From Luscinia megarhynchos (taxonomy: Eukaryota; Chordata; Aves; Passeriformes; Turdidae): 64,000 nucleotides of DNA. Both the position numbers and the translations under genes were made by a program. Shown here piece after piece: positions 34,666 to 45,560 of the stretch. The notes under the pieces were generated by a model, which had not been told where the DNA came from, made no database searches, and saw nothing but the letters and a program-made list of their open reading frames with translations. Numbering within the stretch: position 1 is the stretch's first letter; every line of letters starts with the position of its first letter. Location: contig CM067564.1 of NCBI GenBank assembly GCA_034336665.1, positions 44,452,951 to 44,516,950 on the forward strand. Direction: 5' to 3'.

Positions 34666-35764
34666 GCCATCCAATGGCTCTCTCTCTCTTTTTTTTAATT
34701 AAAATTGCTAAAAATTGACTTTCATAAATTACATAAATTACAACAGAGAAGAGTCCTGAGGGATCACTTAAGCCTTCCCCTGCTCCTGGCAGGTTGAGGG
34801 ACATCCAAAACTGTGCTGCCACTTCTTTATTGGGGCTTTTCTTGCAGGGAGGGACATTCCACATCCCCCATGGACATTCTGTTCCTATCTGTGCTGTTAG
34901 AGAATGTTTTCCAACATTAATCTTGCCTAAATGAGCTTCAGCAAACTTTTAACCCACTGGCTTGGAGTTATTGTTTAAAAACACGGTACAGCAAACTCTA
35001 ATATCCTGCAGCAGTGGATTACACCTGTTGTGCTCTGAATTAAAATAAATAATGGCTTTTCATGGAGAATCCAACAGGCCAAGAGGGAAGGGATTCTCCT
35101 TTTCTCCCTGATCACAACCCCTGAAACTTGCATGGAGAAATCATCATTGAAGCCCACCTCATCCTAAATATCTCTAATAAGAAGAACCAGAGCTCTGTGA
35201 CTCAGTGAACCTTGTCCAACATTCTGTGATCATGGATGTATTTCCTGAAGAAATTCCACAGGTGAGATTTGCCAGACAGATTTCCTTGTAGGACCTGTTG
35301 AAGGAGAGAAATAAGCATTTTCCAGGAACTGTTCATGTCATCCTTCCTTTGGATCTACCCTCAGGTGAGTTGGATTGCTCCATAATAAGAGTTTTTTTCC
35401 TCCCTGCAAAGGGCTGAAGAAGGAGGAAGGTGCCTGCAGTGCTTATTTCCTAAACAAGTTTAGGAAAATGAGCCCCAGCCTATAAATCCCACACAGGGAA
35501 GTGACCAAAGCACAGTGGGCCTGGGAGCTGTAGGAACTCCCAGGAAAAGGCCTGGTAAAGTCATTGAGCCAGTGGAAAATGCTGTGTTTTGGGATATGCT
35601 ACAATCAACAGGGAGGATTTGAGTGCACTGGGGCTGTGCTGAAGCAATCCCTTGGTGTTCTCTTTGGGGAATACTCTTAGTGCCAGAACAATGAGGAGAA
35701 CAGGTCCAAGAAATCTTGGCAAGGAATTTTGGGTGAGGAGCAAAGACCAACAGCCACTAAAATT
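34666..35764. other. single-copy DNA, nothing recognised
   Basis: (CT)n-like run and T8 at about 34678-34697. No exon recognised. Confidence 0.35.
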
Positions 35765-35885
35765 TAGAATTACAGAATGGCTTGGGTCAGAAAGAAACTT
35801 AAAGATCTCCTGGTTCCACGATGGGCAGGGGTGCCACCTACTAGAAGCACATCCAAGGCTGTGCAGGGAGTGTTTCCTGTGTTTC
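35765..35885 (-). mobile_element. CR1 LINE 3' fragment, diverged
   Basis: 'agaattacagaatggcttgg', 'gaaacttaaagatctcctgg' and 'ttccacgatgggcaggggtg' follow the CR1 minus-strand order with many changes. Confidence 0.7.
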
Positions 35886-35954
35886 TCCAGTGTTCCAGAA
35901 TAGTGCTCTAACCCCAAATTATTTCCTCCATCATAAAAAACGCTCACAGGTTGT

Positions 35955-36660
35955 TGTCTTGGGTTGCAATACAGGATGTGACCAGCAATGTGAGTTCTGT
36001 CTCCATCTGTTAAACCAGTGACCCTGATCTCCTGGCACACATTATCTGCTCATGGGCCAGCTTTAAACCAGCTGGGCAATCATCTTTATCCTTCCCACAG
36101 CCCATCCTCCCTCCAGGAGATATCTCCTGTTCATGGCCATGGAGTCCCAGGGCATGACTGATCAAATTCCATCATCCCACTGGGAGATGCTCCAGCCATG
36201 GCAGGAGCCAAGCCTTTCCTACCCAGAGAAAAACTGAGATTTGGGACACCAAGGCACCTTCTTTCCACTGCATTCCAGAGGAAAACCAGACCTTTCCACA
36301 TCATCCCTGCACCTTCAGAGGAAACTGCACCTTCTCCAGGAGCACTGCTCCAGCTGAGCCACATCTGCCACTGCAGGAGGATGCAGCCACCATTGAATGG
36401 GACTGCTGCCAACACCCTGACTGACTGACGGGTGTCAGCTTGGATTCTGACTCTGGCAGTGTTTGGGATTGTTCTTTGTAATACTGTATTTCTATTTTAA
36501 TGTTCCTAGTAAAGAACTGTTATTCCTTATTCCCATCTCTTTGCCTGAGAGCCCCTTAATTACAAAATGATAATAATTTGAAGGGAGGGTGTTTATATTC
36601 TCCATTTCAAAGAGAAGCTTCTGCCTTTATTGGCAGATACTTGTCCTTCAAACCAGGACA
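35955..36660 (+). mobile_element. ERVL-type solo LTR, copy 3
   Basis: Starts TGTCTTGGGTTGCAATACAG and ends CAAACCAGGACA. An exact 5 bp duplication GTTGT flanks it (35950-35954 and 36661-36665). It has the longer 5' variant shared with copy 2 and lacks about 10-15 bp after 'ctgttaaa' that copies 1 and 5 keep. Solo: no internal sequence adjoins. Confidence 0.95.
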
Positions 36661-36665
36661 GTTGT

Positions 36666-37164
36666 GACTTAAAAGGAGCAGAGATATTTCTCTGTCCATC
36701 CCTCATCCCCATGGGTACAGCATTGTTTGCTGCCTGGCCTCAAATGCTGGCATGAGTTCAGCTGTAGGAACCAGAAAGTCCCACCCCAGAACTGACTGCA
36801 ATTCCCCAGTCAGTGCTAAATTCCCTTAAACCCCACACTTCCTCTGGAAGGGTGTTGACATTTACTCAGCTGCTTGTCAAATGTCTGGAGACGTGAACGT
36901 CTCAAACAAGAGCTGTTGTGATGAAAGGAGCACAAAGACAGGTAGTTAGCATGATTTGGGGAGAGGTGTCTGCTGAGAGGGTGTTGTGTGTGTGCCTGCC
37001 TTTCCCGAGGAAACAGTTGGTGCCAGGGTAGCACATCAGATGGCAGAGGAGTTTTGTGGGATAAGCAGAGAACATTTAGATGTGAAAGACCAGCAGAGAT
37101 GTGGAAAATTCCCTGCCTCTGTCATTCATTTTCTTTCATGAATAAGAAGACTTGACAGGAGGCT
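36666..37164. other. single-copy DNA, nothing recognised
   Basis: No repeat or exon recognised. Confidence 0.35.
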
Positions 37165-37445
37165 GTAGACATGTGGGCTCAGTCTCTTCTCCCAGGTATC
37201 CTGCAAAAGGATGAGAGGAAATGGCCTCAAGTTGCACCAGGTGAGGTTCAGACTGGATAATAAGGAGAATTCTTCAATGAAATTGGCATTGGACAGGCTG
37301 CCCAGGGAAGTGGTGAAACCAGCAGCCCTGGAAGGGTTCAGAAAAATGTGGATACATGGTTTAGTGGTGGCCTTGGCAGTGCTGTTTAATGGCTGGAGCC
37401 AGTGATCTTAGAGAGTTTTTCCAACCAGTGATTCTGTGATCCTGG
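37165..37445 (+). mobile_element. CR1 LINE 3' fragment
   Basis: Sense CR1: 'gtctcttctcccaggtatcc', 'ggaaatggcctcaagttgca', 'ggctgcccagggaagtggt', 'gtttagtggtggccttggca' and a decayed octamer 'gtgattctgtgatcc' follow in the right order over about 280 bp. This is a different, older-looking subfamily from the CR1 at 3.6 and 58.9 kb. Confidence 0.88.
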
Positions 37446-39384
37446 GACACTCAGGCTTGGCTCACTCAGCCTTCAGGTGCCAATCACAGCTCCTAAAATG
37501 GGAGGGGAAACAGAAATTTCCAGGAACAAGCATATTTTCTGTTTCAGGATGAGCTGAGCTCTTCCCTCGTGGTGTAACCCTTAGGAGCTAATTAGTCTTT
37601 GTGCCCTTCATTTCCCACAGTGAGAACACCATTCCTGTGATTTCTTCATTGAGCCTGGGCCTTGGGCTGTTTTTTATCCTCCACAAACATCTCCAGGTGA
37701 GAGAGCTCTTGACACCATCCTCCACAAACCACTTCCACGTGAATTATATCCCTGTCCCCAGGAATTCCAGCCCTTAACCCTGACCCTTCAAGCCCCACAG
37801 CAGCCTGAGGGAAGGAGAGAAACATCCTGGGCAGCTTCAGAGAGCCTGGCATGGATTCCACCATGTAGAGCCCCACGTCCACATGTGTGGCATCACTGGG
37901 GAGGTTTGTGCAGGCTTGGGGAGTGCTTGTGCTGGGGCTGGAGTTTCAGAGCCTTGTGAATTTAAATCCCCTACGTCTCATTTTCCAGCCTCTAACAGAG
38001 GGGCTCTTTCCCTGCAGGCTGAGGTTAATTGGCTTGTGCTTTTAAAAGGATAAAGCTGCGGAGACTCGGAGTCAGGGCTGCTCTCCAGATTTCCATTATA
38101 ATCTACATTGCAGGAAAATAGCTTTCCTGATCAAATCATCTGTCCTCTCGGAGCAGAGGATAAAGAGCTGGGGATGTGGGGAATCTGCAGTGTCTCTGCA
38201 CGACCTTGCTGGACAGAGGAGAAGGAAGAGGCAAAGACTTTTCTCTGCTGTGAGGAAATGTGAGAGAGGTGAGTTTGGGCCATTCCTGAGCTTGGTGTTA
38301 CACACCTCTTGAAAAAACAAATAGGAAAAAAAGAGAGTGCACAAGACTGGGAATTCTCTGATTAAAACTTCGTGGCACTCCTGGCCCTTGAAAACTGTCT
38401 GAACCTTGTCCAGGTCAGAGGCAGGTCTCAAACACCTGTGGGAGAGAGGGAGCAGGAGGTGACAGTGGAACCTCATCAGAGCCAGGACTGCTGTCTCAAG
38501 CTCATCCCCCAGAAAGCCTGGAATGTCACCTTTCCTCTCAGGACTGGTGGATATTTCACAAAAGCAGCAGCAAGCTGAAGGAAGACAAACCAAGAATGAG
38601 GATGAGGACTGGGAAGAAGCACAAAGAGTTTTTCAGTTTTTCATTCACCACCTGTGAAAAGGGAACAGGAAGATTCACTTCCCAGATTTGTTTACTTCAA
38701 ACTCTCGATTTTGATCTTTTATCTTTGATTTTTCAAAGCTCTTGACTCTGGTCAGCACCCTGGTCTCCAGGCAGCCTTCATCCCAGCAGAAACTGCAAGG
38801 AAAGCTTTTTCCCCACCACACACAACCCTCCTGGTCCTTTCAGCTCCCATCTCTAGGAATTCTCACCAATGACTTGGCCTTGCACACTTGGCACCTGAAC
38901 ATCCCTGTGGGATCCCATCCCATCCCAGACCCCAGCTCTCACAAGCACACAGCACCTTCTACACAACATCTTTCATGGCACAGGAAGAAAGTTCACTCAA
39001 AGAAGTTCACCTCACCATTCTAGCTCTTCTGAAAATTCCTTTTTCTAAATTTCTAAAGATCATATAAAGAAAAATTATTTTGAAATGGACCAAGACAAGC
39101 TCAAAGCCTGTGGTGAAATTCTCATCTAGCTGGTTTTTTCCAGGTCCAGTTGTGATGGCTGTAATCCATTTCCTACGGAGAAAGAGGAGTGACTGGCAGT
39201 CTCCAAGTCTCTGGGAAGAAAACTGCATTACTCCATCCCCTGTGTGGAGGTGGAAAAGAGGAGGATTCTTTGCATTCCATGTGCAGAGGGCTGCAAAGTT
39301 CAGGGTCAAGGTTGCCTGCAGCACCTCCCCTTGAAGTTTCTTTTCTGAGGTCATCAGACTCACTAGAAAAGTGAGTTAAATATG
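37446..39384. other. single-copy DNA, possible conserved patch
   Basis: At about 37990-38170 a repeat-free patch contains a GTTAATTGGC core, a few CpGs and balanced composition, and could be a conserved element. Otherwise nothing is recognised. Confidence 0.3.
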
Positions 39385-39480
39385 AAGTGTTCATGGCTGG
39401 GCTGGATGGGGCTCTGAGCAGCAGAATGTCCCTGCCCATGGCAGAGGGCTTGGAATGAACTGATGTTCAAAATATTTCAC
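39385..39480 (+). mobile_element. CR1-like 3' fragment, short
   Basis: 'ggctgggctggatggggctc' then 'aatgtccctgcccatggcag' and 'ggcttggaatgaactgatg' resemble the CR1 sense 3' end. It is followed by the 23 bp segment also found at 33.29 kb. Confidence 0.65.
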
Positions 39481-39505
39481 GGTTCTATTCCATGGAAAGG
39501 GACTC

Positions 39506-40635
39506 AGTTTTCCTTCCACCTCCAGCTCTTACCTTGCACACACCCAACAGCCACAAAAACCAGCAGCAGGACTGACAAAAGTTGTGCCAGGTGCTACAAG
39601 TGGGCAGAAAATCCTCCCCTCCTGAGCATCCCACTCTCCTGCTGGCACCCAGGGCTGTCACTCACCTCCCCTCTGCTGCTCAGCCCCCAGAAAACTGCAA
39701 TGCAAAGGGCAGCTCCACCCCATCCTCCCCATCCCTCCTGCAAACCTGTGCTTAGCACTGGGAGGAAAAACAAATGTTGAGATTTCTCCCTCTCCCACTG
39801 TATTCTCATTGCTGAGCTTCTGCCCATAAAGTTTACAAGATGTTTGTCACAGGGGTGATTTGTATCAGAGAGGATGTTTACCCATGGTAAATCACAGCTT
39901 GCTTCTTTGTGTTCTGAAATTTCAATTACTGAAACTATTCTTTTATTTCTTGCTTTCCTCTGTGTTTTTCTCATTTAGACAATGAGCACCACCGTTCTAG
40001 TTTGTTCCTGTGTGACTTAAGGTTTTATATGACCCTCATTTTGCCTCAATGCTTTATGCTCTGCCTGGGTGTATTTCTCTCTCTGTATTCCCTTTTTCTG
40101 TTTTGAGCTATTTTATAACACCTTGCTGCTGATGAAATTGCTGCTGCAGCTCCAGGCTGGGCTGTTTGGGTTCAGGAACAGGACTGTGAGCTTTATGAAA
40201 GGTTACAGCTCTCTCCCCTCCACGATGCAGCACTTTCTGACCTGAACTGCCACGTCCCACCCCTGCTGGGAAAGGTGGTCAGGGCTAAAAAAAAGAGAAT
40301 TTTGAGGGAGTGCACTGGCAGGGAAGTTTGAGGCTGTGTGCATTGCACACCTGGAGAAATGGCTTGGTTATGCTGTGAGACTTGGCTGCAGAGACTTACA
40401 GAGCACAGGACTGATGCAGACCCAAACCCCAACAGGGAAAGCTCTGCCTGTTCCCTAGGACTGATGCAGAACCCACAGAATAATCCTTTTATCAGTTTCC
40501 TAACTTGTAAAACCACTTCATTCTCCTGGCTGAGCAAGCACACATGGTTATCCACGTGTGGGTTATTAAACCCAAAAACCAAGATTTTACTCTTGTAAAA
40601 TCAAGAGTCTGACCTGCCTAACATGGACCCTGAGG
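39506..40635. other. single-copy DNA, nothing recognised
   Basis: No repeat or exon recognised. Confidence 0.35.
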
Positions 40636-40760
40636 TCAGCTCATCCTAATAATGCCAGGACTGTGGGTTAGGTCCCTGTGTGGCCCATCCACTCCAGAGC
40701 TCAACTTGATGATCCTTATGGGTCCCTTCCAACTCAGAATATCCTGTAATTCCAATTATT
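40636..40760 (+). mobile_element. CR1-like 3' tip
   Basis: 'aacttgatgatccttatggg' with 'tcccttccaactcagaatat' and 'cctgtaattcc' is the sense 3' tip of a bird CR1 subfamily. The part before 40700 is uncertain. Confidence 0.75.
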
Positions 40761-41495
40761 CCTATAATTTCTCTTTCTTAGTCTTTTTAACATTTTACAG
40801 GAGCTCTCCACTCTCACATCCATTTTTGCATGGTTTCCATGCAGCTTTTGAAAATTTAAACAATACCAAAACCAAACCACCATTATTTTGGCCAAGGAAT
40901 CAATTTGTTCTAATTATTGTGGTGCTTAACAATCTCTACTCTGTTTTGGAGCATTACTCTGACCATAGCACATCTTGGCCCCTTGCCTGCAGTTATTGTT
41001 GTCTGAGATAATGTTTGTGATTGAGTTCAGCGAGTTGTGCATTTCCTTATCTTTCCACACGTCTGTGAATGGCAGCATTTGGAGTCAAGCCAGCAGAATC
41101 CCAGGATGATTTTTCAGAGACAAGCCAACAGGAGAATATGAAAAGGGAAAATGTGATGGCAAGGGCGAGAATATGAAATTCCTTCTCCAGATGCACTGTG
41201 TTTATAAATCCTGGGCATTGCAAGCTCTGAGTTGTGGGGTCCAGAAAGAACCTAAACAAGACATAAAAATATCCTGTGTATAGTGGGACATAGTGGGAAA
41301 TCTCCTTGTCCTGCTGTGTTCTCTCCACAAACAGAGAGCAGAAATAAGCTCTGTAAAAAAAAAAACTTTATATTAATGAAGCAAGTCATTCCAATACATT
41401 TGGATTTCTCATCAATTATAGAATACTGAAGTCATTTTGGAGGCAGGAACATCAGTGATTGTGGTTCTCTGAGCTGTTGTGTGAACTTCAGGATA
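40761..41495. other. single-copy DNA, nothing recognised
   Basis: A10-11 run near 41356. No exon recognised. Confidence 0.35.
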
Positions 41496-41612
41496 TCCTT
41501 AAATGATGTTCCCTGTTCCATCAGCAAACTGGGAATGTCAGTAGAAACTGAGCAGAAATATTTGCTAGCACCATGTGCAAAGTGCTTTGAGATCCTGGTG
41601 TGAAAGAAATGG
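41496..41612 (+). mobile_element. ancient L3/MIR-like tail
   Basis: 'caaactgggaatgtcagtag' and then 'gcaaagtgctttgagatcct' followed by 'ggtgtgaaag' resemble the 3' part of ancient amniote L3/CR1-L3 or MIR-type elements ('aaatgggaa...gtaaagcgctttgagatcctcgg...aaagg'). The match is weak and old. Confidence 0.45.
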
Positions 41613-42182
41613 AAGATGAGCAAAGCATCTTCCTCACTAAACTCCTTAGCCATGGTAATTCTACACGGTCATCATTCACAGGAAGAATGTTTTATTTGGG
41701 GAAGGAATAATCACATCTTGCTGCCAAAACATGAAATCCAATTATGCTGTGAACTAAAGGCTGTTTTAAAAGGGCTTATAATTTCTCAGCTTTATCCTCA
41801 TCAGGATATAAAGTGGGTTTTCTTCCCTTCTTTCCTTCACTTTTAGAAGGGCTCAGTCCCTTCTATTCCCATTTCCATCTTCCCCAAGTGCCAAATTTCC
41901 CTTCTCCATGGCAGAGGTAACAGCTGGACTTTGCTTGGCAATTTGCCTCACACCTTCAATATTTCCCCCCTCAAAATCAAGGCAAACCTATGAGCCCTGC
42001 TCTGGTTTTGTTGTTTCCCACCAAATATGAAATGCAAAACCATGGGAGTGTTGAAATTGGGGGTTTCTGCCTGTTTCATCCTCTTGAACAGACTTTGTGG
42101 TTAAACTTTGGATCCAGCCCCTGTAAAATATCTATCCATGGGGAAATAGTTTTTTAAAGTAGTCAGTTAAAGAAGTGGTGCT
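41613..42182. other. single-copy DNA, nothing recognised
   Basis: No repeat or exon recognised. Confidence 0.35.
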
Positions 42183-42346
42183 CCCTTTTCCCTTTTCCCT
42201 TTTCCCTTTTCCCTTTTCCCTTTTCCCTTTTCCCTTTTCCCTTTTCCCTTTTCCCTTTTCCCTTTTCCCTTTTCCCTTTTCCCTTTTCCCTTTTCCCTTT
42301 TCCCTTTTCTCCCTTTTCCCTTTTCCCTTTTCCCTTTTCCCTTTCC
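42183..42346. repeat. (CCCTTTT)n heptamer array
   Basis: About 23 tandem heptamers CCCTTTT with one CT interruption near 42309. The minus strand reads (AAAAGGG)n, giving regularly spaced G-triplets. The Lys-Gly/Phe-Pro frames are artefacts. Confidence 0.97.
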
Positions 42347-43289
42347 TTCTGTCTTGAACAATAAATGATGTAGCTCCCTAAGAATGGAAATTTTGTGCTT
42401 ATAGTGTGTCAAACTCTATCCATGTCTTTGAAACAGAAGGACTAAAGACTCATCAGGACTGAGAATTTAAAGGCAGGAGAATGAAGTTTCTTCCTGTTAC
42501 TGCCACAGATTTTTATTAAAAACACAGGTTTGGGAAACATATGGAGTAAAGGTGCTCCTTGAGGTGAGACAAGAAGGGAGATGGGGTCAGGGTGGGATTT
42601 GGTGAAATTCTGCTGCTCTAGAGAAGGATTTGTCAGACATGAGAGGAAATAATCCCATCAGTGGATAAAGCAAGGAAATGTTGTTTTAAAGGATGGTTCA
42701 GGATAAGAACTGACTTGATGGCATAGGTGTGTTTAGAGGGGTTGGCAGGGAGGTGGTGGCAGTGGTAGGGCTGCCATCCTCACAGGCTGAAGAAATACAT
42801 TTGTCAGGAACTAATTAGGTGGAAATGACCCTGCCTTGCTGTCTTTCCACCTCTTTACAGCCCTGATTTCCAGTGGCTGAGGAAGTCCCTGGCTGGGTGA
42901 AGTCTCCCTTTATTAAACCTTAAAATTAAATCCTCTCAGCCAGGCTGAGCCTAAGCCCAGGACTGCAGTGAGTGTCCCAGGTGCAGCCAGACCTAGTTCC
43001 AGTTCCAGGCAGCTGCAGAGAGCCCAAAACCAGCCCTGTCAGCAGATGTGCACTGGGGGGACATTTGACAGCTGTGCCTTGTGGAGTCCACCTGCCTTTT
43101 CCCTTGGAATGAAGTGCAGAACTCCTGACCCCAAACTGTCTGAATCCAGTGTTCAAAGGTCCCAGACCATGAGGACACTCCTGAGCCTTCACCTCTGCCT
43201 TCTCCTGCAGTTGCACTAGCCTGGTCTCAATCCCATGACAGTTGGAAAGCTCAAGATGGATGAGCTACTTGCCTTCCCTCCCTGATTCC
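42347..43289. other. single-copy DNA, nothing recognised
   Basis: No repeat or exon recognised. Confidence 0.35.
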
Positions 43290-43360
43290 TTGATTCATTA
43301 GTTAATGTCTGAAAAGCACTTTGGAGCTCAAGAGTGTTAAGTGCTATTATTATTAGAGAC
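43290..43360 (+). mobile_element. ancient L3/MIR-like tail
   Basis: 'ctgaaaagcactttggagct' followed by 'caagagtgttaagtgctatt' and 'attattag' resembles the end of MIR/L3-type repeats ('gtaaagcactttg...gctattattatta'). The AT-rich DNA after it to about 43450 is not assigned. Confidence 0.45.
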
Positions 43361-45279
43361 CTTTCATATGAATGTTGATTGAAAAAGATAATTGTTACCT
43401 TTCTACCTTTCATTCCTTTTTAAATGTTTTTTCACATTTTTATTAAAGAGAACAGTAACTGGTTTCCCCAAGAAGTGGAGAGGAACAGCTGGATGTGATA
43501 CTGACACAGGAGATGATGGTGTAGCCCTGATGGGGGACTAAGAATGGGAAAAAAAATGGAAAAATGGCATGGGGGCTTCCATCTGCCAATGTCCAGAGGA
43601 TGTAACAGAATTTATGGACAGGACTTTTACTGTTTTACTGTTTGCACATTCCTGGCCATTTCAGCTCCTGTTATATGAAAGAGAAGGAATGGTTTGTTTG
43701 TGTTTTGGCAGCTGGTTCAGCTGCCCTCTCACAGGCACTGTGTCACTGGGGTGTCCTGCCTGACACAAGGGATGTGTTGGATGTTCCCTGCCAGGCAGCC
43801 CTGCATGGATGTCTCCCAAACCCCAGCTCCACAGAACAGACATCTTCATCAAACCAAGTCAAAAATGGCTGATGTTGCACCTACTTCAAACACAAAGTCA
43901 GCTTTGAAGGGTTTCTTTGTTTGTTCCTTTGGTCCTCAGGCCAATAGATAAAAATCAGGGCAGGGGCTCAAAGTCTCTGCAGGATCCAAATCCATGGATG
44001 ATTCTGAGCTTGGCTGGGTGAGTCCTTTAGGGAACCAAATTTACCTGGCACTGTGTCTGGGATGCTGGTGGAATTACAGACCTCTTAAGGTCTTTTACGT
44101 CCTGAATTATTCTGTGATTCTTAGGGAAGACAAACTGGACCTCTGGGCATCCAAACCCTTCCCACTGGCTGTAAAGGGAGACAAGTGAAGGGCTAATTCA
44201 GGCAGAGGGGTCTACACCAGAGGTGTGTGAAGGTTCATTATCATGCAACCAAGTTTGAATGTCTTTTTACAGCTGAAAGTCAAGACAGGCTTGTAAATGG
44301 GAGAGTGGAAAGCAGGACTTGTGATGGCTGAATCACCCCCAGTTTTTCTTCACCAAGAGTAGGTAGAGTTTGGATAAATAGAATTTTTGCATGGAGAAGA
44401 AGAAGGAAAATAATCCCTCCACAGTCTTCTGCCTCTAGGAAGTTTTGCTGTGATGGGTTTGAAGGATTTGAAGGATCTAGCTTGAAGCTTTAGGCAGAAA
44501 ATCATGATTTTGCTTGAGTTCTATCTGTCCAGTGCTTCCCTGACCTTCCAGGCTGTTCTGACCCACCTGAGCTCATGGAAGGCTGAACTCTGAGACCTGG
44601 AGCACGCTCAGCAGTGGAACAAAAGCAGATACTTGCTGTAGGTCTGCAGCTGGAAATCCCTAGCCCACAGAAGGAAAGATGGAAGTTCCTCCAGGGCCCC
44701 ATCCATGGAACCCCAGCTCCAGTGCAGCACAGTGCAGCAAGCCTGAGTGCCCAGGTTCAGCTGCACCCGTGTCTTGTCTGACTCCACATCATGATCTTCT
44801 TCACCCCACGTGGGATTTCCACGGGGAGAAGCAGAAGAAAGTGACCCAAACAGAGGCCATGATGCTCTTTGCATGGATTCTCACTCCAGGGGACCAAGAG
44901 TGTCAGCAGTCCTGAGAGGAGCAGGAGGCTTCTTCTGGGACCTTGGGAGCAGCCAGGGCTCCCCTGGCTCTAGGACAGGCACAGCACAGTGAAAACCTGC
45001 TGTTTGAACAGAGGCAAAGAGCAGGACCCTTCCATGGAGCCCTAGAGTCTCTTTTACCTTGGATCCCCCCCAGCAGCACTGTCCTCCCTTTTTCCAGCTT
45101 TGTTTTCCCTCTGATGGCTCCAGGTTGGAACTCACCTTTCAGCCTCAGTGGGAGCAAAGAAAAAAATGAAAAACCTGTTTCACTTCCAGATCCTTTCACT
45201 TTGGGTTAATGGGACCCAGAGATGCTCATTTTGCACAGCTCTGGAGTAAAATCATTGACACAGACCAAAGATGTTGCTC
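43361..45279. other. single-copy DNA with a possible CR1 tip
   Basis: At about 44078-44125 'gacctcttaaggtcttttac' and 'tattctgtgattctt' look like a CR1 3' tip in sense orientation, too short to be sure. Otherwise nothing is recognised. Confidence 0.35.
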
Positions 45280-45560
45280 TCACAAAATAAATTTGCCAAA
45301 CTGCTGTTGCCCTAATCTCCCCATTTTTGTCAGGCTGGGGTTGCATTAACATTAATGAGATGTTAAAGGAGAAAAGGAAAAAAAGGAAGAAAGAAAGTCT
45401 TCCTGAGCAAATAATAACTACTCAGTCATAATTCAGAGGAAAATTATGGCTCTGTTACATGTCTGAAACTTCCCACTGTATTTCACTCCTGCTTTTGCTA
45501 AATTATGTGCAAATGATGGAAGTCCATACATACACATGAATGTGCTTTGCAAAGTTGAAA
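45280..45560. promoter_or_regulatory. candidate conserved non-coding element
   Basis: AT-rich, repeat-free. Motifs include CATTAACATTAATGAG (about 45344-45359), ACTCAGTCATAATTCAG (AP-1/homeobox-like, about 45420-45436) and TTATGTGCAAATGATGG (octamer-like, about 45503-45519). Conservation untested. Confidence 0.28.

Noticed and set aside
42167..42412. Lys-Gly-Arg-Glu repeat protein
   Set aside because: Translation of the CCCTTTT heptamer array.
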